DNA of 64,000 nucleotides from DATARH01 sp036268425 (GTDB taxonomy: Bacteria > Pseudomonadota > Alphaproteobacteria > ATCC43930 > CGMCC-115725). The notes below the pieces were generated by a model that saw only the letters and a program-made list of their open reading frames with translations, made no database searches and was not told the origin of the DNA. This document shows positions 58,394 to 64,000 of the stretch, one piece after another (position 1 is the first letter of the stretch; every line of letters starts with the position of its first letter). A program made the position numbers and the translations under genes. The stretch is taken from positions 1-64,000 of the forward strand of contig DATAUE010000114.1 in NCBI GenBank assembly GCA_036268425.1, in the 5' to 3' direction.

Positions 58394-58903
58394 ATGCTGT
58401 CTCAAAAGGCCAAATACGCTCTCCGCGCCTTGCTCGTCATGGCGGCGCACACCGAAGATGCACCGGTTCTGATCGCGGATATCGCAGAGTCCGAGAACAT
58501 CTCCCGCAAGTTCCTTGAGGCGACGCTTCTCGAATTGCGCAAACACGGAATACTATCCAGCCGACGCGGTCGCGGCGGCGGCTATCGCTTGGCGCGTCCG
58601 ACCGATCAGATTACGTTCGGCGAGGTCATCCGCATCATCGACGGGCCCCTCGCACCCCTTCCCTGTGCCAGCGTCACCGCTTTTCAACTCTGTCCGGACT
58701 GCCCGGTTCCGCAACGCTGCTCAATTCGCTGGCTGATGCAGCAGGTTCGCGATGCGACGGCTGGCGTATTGGATAATTGCACATTGGCGGACGCGCTCGG
58801 CAAGCGCCCCACACCGCGCCGAACCAGCCTGCGACCGCAACGCGTCAGGGCCCGCACGCCAAAGCCACAGACAACCGATCATCCGGCGGCTTTGCTGAAA
58901 TAG
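58394..58903 (+). CDS. Rrf2-family transcriptional regulator
   Basis: A 169-residue winged-helix protein: MLSQKAKYALRALLVMA at the N-terminus, ENISRKFLEATLLELRKHGIL recognition helices and SRRGRGGGYRLARP in the wing (cited in pieces). Four cysteines (91, 100, 103, 109) in PCAS, LCPDC and QRCS could bind an iron-sulfur cluster, as in IscR and related sensors, although the spacing differs from IscR. Its divergent position from the sulfate genes suggests sulfur-responsive regulation resembling CymR. The C-terminal 40 residues are basic. Confidence 0.93.
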   Translation: MLSQKAKYALRALLVMAAHTEDAPVLIADIAESENISRKFLEATLLELRKHGILSSRRGRGGGYRLARPTDQITFGEVIRIIDGPLAPLPCASVTAFQLCPDCPVPQRCSIRWLMQQVRDATAGVLDNCTLADALGKRPTPRRTSLRPQRVRARTPKPQTTDHPAALLK

Positions 58904-59141
58904 CAGTACGCGGGTTTGCTGCTTCGCCACTGACAGCGGAGCGATGACCGGTTATCCGGCCCTCAAGACAGTGAACAAAGGCCGGCCTCGGAGCAACGGC
59001 TCCCACCGCGCGGACAATCCCGACGCGTACATCCCGCCGTGGTCACCACTTGCGAGTCACTCTCAATTGCGATATCAGTAATTAACTCACGGAAAACCGT
59101 TCGCCTGAAAGGCTTCGGCATATCTCAAAACGAGACACACG

Positions 59142-59744
59142 ATGCGCAGTTTGATGATTTTTATCGTTACCCTTGGGGTAATGTTGTTGAATCTAACGAC
59201 GTTTGTTGGCGCTGCGGACATCGCCACGGTACGACAGCAATTAACATCGCTCGACACGGAAATCGCAAGCCTGGATGCTCAGCTTAAGGAGATTAACGAA
59301 AAAAGGACCGAATCCCAAACAGCGATCGAGAAATATACAAAAGAAGTAGCAGATAACGAGCAAACAGGCCAACACATTAAGAGTCTCAGTCAACAGCTAA
59401 CCTCTCGGAAACAACAACTCGCGAATGATCAACAGAACGCAACTGAACTGTGCAGCAGAAAGGTGTCAGAAAGCGAATATCGCGCATTAAAAGCGGAGTG
59501 CGACCAGAAAAGCTTAGCGTATCAGGCCCACGCTGATGAAGCGCAACGCCAATACCAAGAGCTTGCGGAAAAGTATACGAAATACGATACCGAGAGCAAG
59601 CGGCTGGCGATAGCGCGGGACGGACTTGAAAAGACCCAGCACGATATTCAGGAGACGCAGCAACGGCTGCATGCAGAGCAAGAAGCAGCAGTACAGAAAT
59701 TTAACGACGCGCGTCAGTTGTTGATTTCTTTGCAGAGCAAGTGA
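59142..59744 (+). CDS. Secreted coiled-coil protein of unknown function
   Basis: A 200-residue protein with a signal peptide (first 24 residues ending Val-Gly-Ala-Ala) followed by almost uninterrupted heptad-rich helix (about 27-198) rich in Gln, Glu, Lys and Ala. Two cysteines (near 104 and 120) could form a disulfide linking helices. The gene has clearly lower GC and different codon use than its neighbours, with many AAA, GAA and CAA codons, so horizontal acquisition is likely. Such proteins occur in periplasmic or secretion-linked scaffolds; no homolog is recognised. The upstream 240 bp hold no visible gene. Confidence 0.8.
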   Translation: MRSLMIFIVTLGVMLLNLTTFVGAADIATVRQQLTSLDTEIASLDAQLKEINEKRTESQTAIEKYTKEVADNEQTGQHIKSLSQQLTSRKQQLANDQQNATELCSRKVSESEYRALKAECDQKSLAYQAHADEAQRQYQELAEKYTKYDTESKRLAIARDGLEKTQHDIQETQQRLHAEQEAAVQKFNDARQLLISLQSK

Positions 59745-60161
59745 CAATCTCGAGAGCGCATTGTTTCTGGTGAAATCCGCTTTCGCCATCCCGCGAAACA
59801 CAGTTTCAGTAACCCGCACTCGAAATTTAGACGCGCTAAGGCGGGACCCCTCGCGGCCGCGACGACGCAAAATTCAGCAGTCAAAATTCCGTAGCCGCAA
59901 ATTCAGGCGGCTGCCATGCGACAAAGCCCGCGTAGCTCGTTGCCGTCGAGGTCACGCGGATTCATCAGGGTCACCTGCGCCTATCGTCTCCGCCTCACGG
60001 ACAGCGCGGGAGTTGCCGGCTGGCCGGACAATTGCGCCGTCGCCGTTAAACAAGGGGCGGCGACGAAAGCGGCGAGGGTACGAGCGTCATGTGACTAGCT
60101 CTTGCGACTGCCGCGGCCTCTCTCTAAACTTGAGCAAACTTATTCAAAAGGAGCGCTCAAC
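59745..60161. other. 417-bp intergenic region without supported gene
   Basis: The stretch between the coiled-coil gene and the duplicated protein shows short open frames on both strands, none with a credible ribosome binding site or family features. A strong Shine-Dalgarno sequence, AAAGGAG, at its right end belongs to the next gene. Some short AAATTC-type repeats occur near 59870-59905. It may contain decayed coding remnants. Confidence 0.6.
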
Positions 60162-61088
60162 ATGCCGCAATCCCAGGGAAACAGATTTACCGCCGAGCCC
60201 TTGACCTTCGTCGTTCGGCACCAGTTATGGGACGCCAATGTCGAAGACCACTCGGACCAGGGCGTCTCCATCGATGTAGCGGCCGATATCGACGGCGAGC
60301 AGATCACCCTATTGCGCTTCAACTGCTTCGATATCGAGAGAAGCTATATCTATGGTCCGGAGAACCCCGAACTAACGACCGCCGGTCGCGTCGGTGGCGG
60401 CATGGGCGTGCATTGCCGGATGGATCCGATTACCGATGGCAACCCGATTGGCTGGACCGTCCGAACGCTGGGCCAAAAGCTCCCGAAGATGCTGGAACGC
60501 GCCGGCTACAAAGAAATTGCTGTGGCGACCGACCTCGCCGCCGTGCGCGATGTCCTGCCCGACATCGAAGCCTGTGCCAGAGAGACATTCATCTCCAAGC
60601 GGAATACGGTCAAACACAACCGTGGTACGGAAATCTTCGAAGCGGGCAATATCCGCTTCGGCCTTGAGATGCGGCGGCAGAAAAACGGTGACGGCGGTCT
60701 CGCGGTCCACGTCCTTGCCGACGTGGGCGGATCGAAAGGACGGGCGTACGTCGAAGAGACCGAACTTCTGGCGTTCGACTGCTTCTGGGATAGCGCACAT
60801 TACCATTACGGTCCGCGCAATAAGAACCACCGGACCAACTGGGACCTGACGGTCATAGACGACCCGCTGGAGTGGACCTTTGAGCAATTCGAAAACAGAA
60901 AACTTGGAGCGATGATCGAGCGGGCCGGTTATCCAGGTATCGCCGCCGATTTGGACCTGGACAAGATTGCCGAAATGCTTCCGGTATTGAAGAAACGGGC
61001 TTTCGAGATGTATGACGAAGGCGAAAGACTGACCGGTCACAAAGGATTGCCGCTCGAGTTCACCCCGAACTTGGCTGCCGCCGAGTAA
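60162..61088 (+). CDS. Internally duplicated protein of unknown function
   Basis: A 308-residue soluble protein built of two homologous repeats (about 12-143 and 157-284). Each has an FxCF block (LLRFNCFDIERSYIYGP at 50-66; LLAFDCFWDSAHYHYGP at 202-218), a (N/D)P-x2-WT block (94-100; 234-240) and an M(L/I)ERAGY block (110-116; 251-257). The conserved Cys and Tyr/Gly/Pro suggest a cofactor or folding role. No signal peptide or membrane segment. ATG 60162 has AAAGGAG eight bases upstream. I cannot assign a family or function. It stands alone before a strong terminator. Confidence 0.85.
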   Translation: MPQSQGNRFTAEPLTFVVRHQLWDANVEDHSDQGVSIDVAADIDGEQITLLRFNCFDIERSYIYGPENPELTTAGRVGGGMGVHCRMDPITDGNPIGWTVRTLGQKLPKMLERAGYKEIAVATDLAAVRDVLPDIEACARETFISKRNTVKHNRGTEIFEAGNIRFGLEMRRQKNGDGGLAVHVLADVGGSKGRAYVEETELLAFDCFWDSAHYHYGPRNKNHRTNWDLTVIDDPLEWTFEQFENRKLGAMIERAGYPGIAADLDLDKIAEMLPVLKKRAFEMYDEGERLTGHKGLPLEFTPNLAAAE

Positions 61089-61092
61089 CTGG

Positions 61093-61186
61093 CCAATTTG
61101 GCGTCGCCGGAAATTGGCGACGCCCGCAATGGCGATAGCGGTATCGCCGTGAAATCCCTGTGGCCCCGGCATGCCGGGGCCGCAGG
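61093..61186. terminator. Triple hairpin cluster between convergent genes
   Basis: Three stems follow each other: GGCGTCGCC/GGCGACGCC (61100-61108 and 61116-61124), GGCGATA/TATCGCC (61131-61137 and 61142-61148), and a near-perfect palindrome around GGCCCCGGCATGCCGGGGCC (61162-61181, extendable to 61157-61186). A competing stem CCAATTT/AAATTGG (61093-61099 and 61111-61117) overlaps the first. Likely terminators serving both convergent genes, or a palindromic extragenic element. Confidence 0.7.
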
Positions 61187-61295
61187 CTGAACCAAGATAC
61201 TCCAACCTTTGCGAAAAGAATTGTCGGCGTACAAGCCGGCGTTTGCTACGAGCAACTCCGAATAAACCGACCCGGAGCTTGCCTCAGCAAATCCC

Positions 61296-62051
61296 TTAAT
61301 TGTCGCTGATCTGGCGACCTGCCGAGAGGCGCTTGAAGGCGGCGGAGACGGCGGTTCGCCAGCGGCGGAAATCCGCGTCAGCGACCGGGATCCGCCCGGG
61401 TCGGCTCATCAGCCTTGATCTCACCAGCAGCAGCGGCGCCGCCAAATCGCGCCGCAGCCGCGTATTGCGCATCGGGCCGAGCAGCGGCGCCGACGCCGCA
61501 ACTCGCAGGATCGCGGCCAGCGGCGGCGTCGCGCCCGACGATCCGCTGCTCATGCGCAGCACGCGATCCTGATAGGCCAGCACGTTCACCGGCCGCAATT
61601 GCTCAGGACGTCCCGATTTGATCCAGAGATCCATGTTGCCCGGCCCCCAGTTATAGGCGGCAAGCGCATCCGGCCAGTTGCCGTAGCGGCGGTACATCAG
61701 GCTCAGATAGAGACGGCCAATGACCCGGTTTTCGCCGGCATCGAAGCGATTTCCGCCTCCGACATCAAGCGCCGCCCGCAGGCTTACCTGCATCGGTCCC
61801 TGCGGGCCAAATGGGTCGGGACGCCACATTGCTGGATTGCGCCCCTGATTCGATTCGACTTCCTCGACCGCGGCAGCGACTCGGTCGAGGTCGGAGGATG
61901 CCGGCGCCGGTGGCGGTGGCGGCGGGATCAACAAACGGGTCGGCCCGCCCGTACCGCCGGCCATCGCCGCCGCCGGCGCTGCGATGCAGGCCGCGGCAAT
62001 CGCCGCCGCCACCACCAGAAACCTCATCAATCCATCGACCGCGCGTCGCAT
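61296..62051 (-). CDS. Lytic transglycosylase-like (SLT-domain) secreted protein
   Basis: A 251-residue protein with a signal peptide (about residues 9-31), a Pro-rich linker (about 43-49) and a lysozyme-like domain at about 55-165: AAAVEEVESNQG with the catalytic Glu candidate, GPQGPMQVS and YGNWPDALAAYNWGPGNMDLW, the SLT motif set. It should cleave peptidoglycan in the periplasm. The C-terminal 80 residues are basic and without clear domain. ATG 62027 is a possible alternative start. Shorter than most soluble lytic transglycosylases. Confidence 0.85.
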   Translation of the reverse strand: MRRAVDGLMRFLVVAAAIAAACIAAPAAAMAGGTGGPTRLLIPPPPPPAPASSDLDRVAAAVEEVESNQGRNPAMWRPDPFGPQGPMQVSLRAALDVGGGNRFDAGENRVIGRLYLSLMYRRYGNWPDALAAYNWGPGNMDLWIKSGRPEQLRPVNVLAYQDRVLRMSSGSSGATPPLAAILRVAASAPLLGPMRNTRLRRDLAAPLLLVRSRLMSRPGRIPVADADFRRWRTAVSAAFKRLSAGRQISDN

Positions 62052-62257
62052 GAACCCAGCGCCAGCACCTCGCGAAGGTCAAATTTTTACCGTTGCTTCG
62101 CGACATGCGAAAGACGGACGAGCGACGCGCCGCCACGCGCGAACCGGCCGACAGACCGTTTACCGCCGACAATGTTTTACCAGAACAGCGAAACTGCTGC
62201 CCTTCCGCATTGTTGAACAGAGGAAATCGACGGCATCGGACAAGGAGGAATGCACCC

Positions 62258-62623
62258 GTGCAGCAGAAATTTGTGGTCGGATTATTCGAATCGAAAGGCA
62301 TCGCCGAAGACGCCTGCCACCGGTTGCGAACCGAAGGCGTACCAAGCGAACTGATTTCCCTCGTCGTGCTACATGATATCGCTCCGACGCCGGCTGTGGT
62401 CAGCCCCGCGCTCGAGGCCCTGGCCGTCGATCCGCTGGTCGTCGGCAATGTCCGCGAGACTTTTGCGCCGTTCATTCGCAATGGCGAAACCGCGGTATTC
62501 GTGCGCACCGCCCAGGATGCGGACGTCGAGCAAGCCTGCGACACCATTCGGCAATACGCGCCGATTAAAATCGAGATTATCGCGGCCGATGAGGGCTCGC
62601 CGATCAGCCGTCGGCTCCCGTAA
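62258..62623 (+). CDS. Small conserved hypothetical protein
   Basis: A 121-residue soluble alpha-beta protein starting at GTG 62258, with AAGGAGG nine bases upstream; the open frame extends further upstream without support. It opens with a beta strand FVVGLFESKGIAEDACHRLRTEGVPSELISL (cited in part), resembling stress-protein domains that begin with VVGLFES or similar (DUF1269-like or general stress protein 17M-like). Function unknown. It is divergent from the lytic-transglycosylase gene and convergent with the cupin gene. Confidence 0.75.
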   Translation: MQQKFVVGLFESKGIAEDACHRLRTEGVPSELISLVVLHDIAPTPAVVSPALEALAVDPLVVGNVRETFAPFIRNGETAVFVRTAQDADVEQACDTIRQYAPIKIEIIAADEGSPISRRLP

Positions 62624-62636
62624 GCGCCGCCGGTTG

Positions 62637-63095
62637 TTAATGGGCGCCGAATGCGAAAATCAGGGCGTCGCGCTCCGGTGAGCGCAGCGGATCTTTTGGG
62701 GTCGCCAGCCGTTTGAGCTTGCGCACCGCCTGCGCCCCCATCCGAACGACCGTAGATTGAGTACGGCGGCAGAAGGCGACCTTGCGGACGTACTCCTCGA
62801 CATGCCAGTGCGCCACCGCGCCCCGCGGTAGAAACAGGACATCGCCGGCCACGAAGCGCTGCGGCGGCGAATGACCGTCGCTGATGATCGCCGAGCCTTC
62901 GATAAAATAAATCGTCTCGTCGAGATCGTAGTTCCAGTCGAATTGGCCGGCTGTACAATCCCAGATGAATGTCATTGCCATGCCGTCGGCGCTGCGCGAG
63001 AGGACGCTGTTACGCGCCTGCGGATTGCCATGGCAAATCCAAGACGGCGTAATCGGTGATGGTGTCAAGGCAACATCGGTCGTCGACGCGATCAT
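62637..63095 (-). CDS. Cupin-domain protein
   Basis: A 152-residue single-domain cupin: the first motif surrounds LDETIYFIEGSAIISDG and the second reads VAGDVLFLPRGAVAHWHVEEYVRK. Metal-ligand residues are only partly recognisable (Glu in DETIYFIEG and His in HWHV), so it may be catalytic or a binding protein. ATG 63095 is chosen; a TTG at 63182 would add 29 residues without domain features. Function unknown, perhaps small-molecule modification. Confidence 0.78.
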   Translation of the reverse strand: MIASTTDVALTPSPITPSWICHGNPQARNSVLSRSADGMAMTFIWDCTAGQFDWNYDLDETIYFIEGSAIISDGHSPPQRFVAGDVLFLPRGAVAHWHVEEYVRKVAFCRRTQSTVVRMGAQAVRKLKRLATPKDPLRSPERDALIFAFGAH

Positions 63096-63220
63096 CGCCG
63101 GTCGAAACGATGTCGGTATCTTGGTATTCAACGGCAACCACCCTTTGAGAGTTTTGCGTTCATGGAGCAAGGCTCGGAACAAGGCGAGGCCAGGATGGCG
63201 GGATAAAATCTAAAATTTGG

Positions 63221-64000
63221 TTAGTTTTTGCGCTTACCTTCGGCCGCGTCCCCGTCAACCAGCGCCCAGACTGCGGGTGCAAACCGCCCGCGCCACCGTG
63301 CATAGAATTCACCGAGCCTCGCCCGCATTCCGAGGGCATCGGCGGCGTTGACCTGCATCCCCACCCGCGCCAGCGCCTCGGCTCCGGCGGCATTGACGGC
63401 CTCGATGTCGGCGCGTTGCAGCAATGCGTATTTATCGGCGTTGCGATCGACCACGTCGCGGATTTCCTGTGGCAAGGCCCGCCATGACGCGGCGTTGGCG
63501 AGCAAGGTAAAGCCGCTCCACCAATGCGACGTCAGGCTCAGATAGCGCTGCACTTCGTGCAGTCGCAGTGATTGCACGACGCCGAGCGGATCGCTCTGCC
63601 CGTCAAAAGCGCCAGCCTTGAGCGCCGCGTACATCCCGCTGAACGGCACCATGCCGGCCTCGGCCCCGAGCGCGCGGAAAAAATCGGCGGCGATCTCGCC
63701 GCCGGGGGAGCGGATTTTCAATCCGACAAAGTCCGCTGCCGTCTCGATTGGCCGCGTGTTGTTGGTGATATGGTGAAAGCCGTTTTGCATCGAATGCCGA
63801 AACGCATGGATGCCGTTATCCGCCAACTCGCCACGGATGATATCGCCGAGCGCGCCGTCAAGCGCCCGGAACACCGCGGCACTGTCGCGAAAGGCAAAGG
63901 GCAACATCGGCAAAGCGCTGGTCGGAGATACGCCGCCAAGCAATGCCCCGGAAACATAGAATTCGAGCGCGCCGCGGCGCAGATCGGCGAACATCTGTGG
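63221..64000 (-). CDS. TRAP-type C4-dicarboxylate/keto acid binding protein DctP, truncated by the window
   Basis: At least 259 residues of a periplasmic DctP-family protein; the frame stays open to the right edge, so the N-terminus with its signal peptide lies outside. The family core DFVGLKIRSPGGEIAADFFRALGA (with the carboxylate-binding Arg) and NNTRPIETAADF are visible, as is FDGQSDPLGVVQS. It should capture a carboxylate for a TRAP permease encoded beyond the edge. No DctQ/DctM genes lie in the window. Confidence 0.9.
   Translation of the reverse strand, partial: PQMFADLRRGALEFYVSGALLGGVSPTSALPMLPFAFRDSAAVFRALDGALGDIIRGELADNGIHAFRHSMQNGFHHITNNTRPIETAADFVGLKIRSPGGEIAADFFRALGAEAGMVPFSGMYAALKAGAFDGQSDPLGVVQSLRLHEVQRYLSLTSHWWSGFTLLANAASWRALPQEIRDVVDRNADKYALLQRADIEAVNAAGAEALARVGMQVNAADALGMRARLGEFYARWRGRFAPAVWALVDGDAAEGKRKN

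Noticed and set aside
59916..60098. Small plus-strand frame in the intergenic region
   Set aside because: No ribosome binding site, arginine-rich shadow-like composition and no family features.
1..64000. tRNA, rRNA, CRISPR arrays, phage or transposase genes
   Set aside because: None was recognised; intergenic regions are short and no repeat-spacer pattern, tRNA arm signature or transposase motif was seen by eye.

Overview
The window is 64 kb of GC-rich, gene-dense DNA with no tRNA, rRNA, CRISPR array or recognisable insertion sequence. Gene content points to an aerobic alphaproteobacterium: an alphaproteobacterial-type DapF, a caa3 oxidase fused to an alternative complex III operon, luciferase-like monooxygenases, a TRAP-type binding protein and many 4-bp stop/start overlaps. 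Rhodospirillales or Acetobacteraceae would fit, but the genus cannot be fixed from sequence alone. Many genes start at GTG, so several starts here are set by Shine-Dalgarno position rather than by the longest frame.

Layout. 1-9 kb: a perfect 18-bp tandem array at the left edge, dapF, a secreted basic protein, a flavin reductase, an M20 amidase, a VapBC toxin-antitoxin pair, a luciferase-like monooxygenase and an EmrAB-type efflux operon led by an HxlR regulator. 9-15.5 kb: an amidohydrolase with a histidine-rich tail, an orphan oligopeptide-type binding protein, a second luciferase-like oxidoreductase, a TetR regulator and a carotenoid oxygenase. 15.5-22.3 kb: a four-gene minus-strand run of ABC exporter, PRC-barrel protein, MFS transporter and PutA. 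22.4-27 kb: glycogen debranching enzyme and a GT4 glycosyltransferase, then small hypothetical genes.

28-39.6 kb is a twelve-gene operon (actABCDEF, a small conserved membrane protein, SCO, ctaCDEF) predicted to build a quinol:cytochrome c oxidoreductase (alternative complex III) coupled to a caa3 cytochrome oxidase, a complete quinol-to-oxygen branch. 39.7-41.5 kb holds a GH15 glucoamylase/trehalase.

41.6-47.7 kb is the best candidate for a little-described system. Five tightly packed plus-strand genes encode a TPP enzyme, a mandelate-racemase-type acid-sugar dehydratase with its full catalytic set, an internally duplicated histidine-rich membrane protein, a gluconate-dehydrogenase subunit 3-like protein and a GMC flavoprotein. 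I infer a sugar oxidation, dehydration and decarboxylation route with an unusual membrane partner.

47.8-53.4 kb: a tandem DUF1428 protein, two VOC proteins, a divergent HxlR regulator on an apparently leaderless promoter, two paralogous cysteine-nucleophile hydrolases and a CinA-like/nucleotidyltransferase fusion. 53.4-58.9 kb: a relic of a sulfonate binding protein, a sulfate ABC operon (cysA, cysW, cysT, sbp), an unknown gene and a divergent Rrf2 regulator. 59-64 kb: a base-composition-atypical periplasmic coiled-coil protein, an internally duplicated unknown protein, a strong hairpin cluster, a lytic transglycosylase-like protein, a small conserved protein, a cupin and a truncated TRAP binding protein at the right edge.
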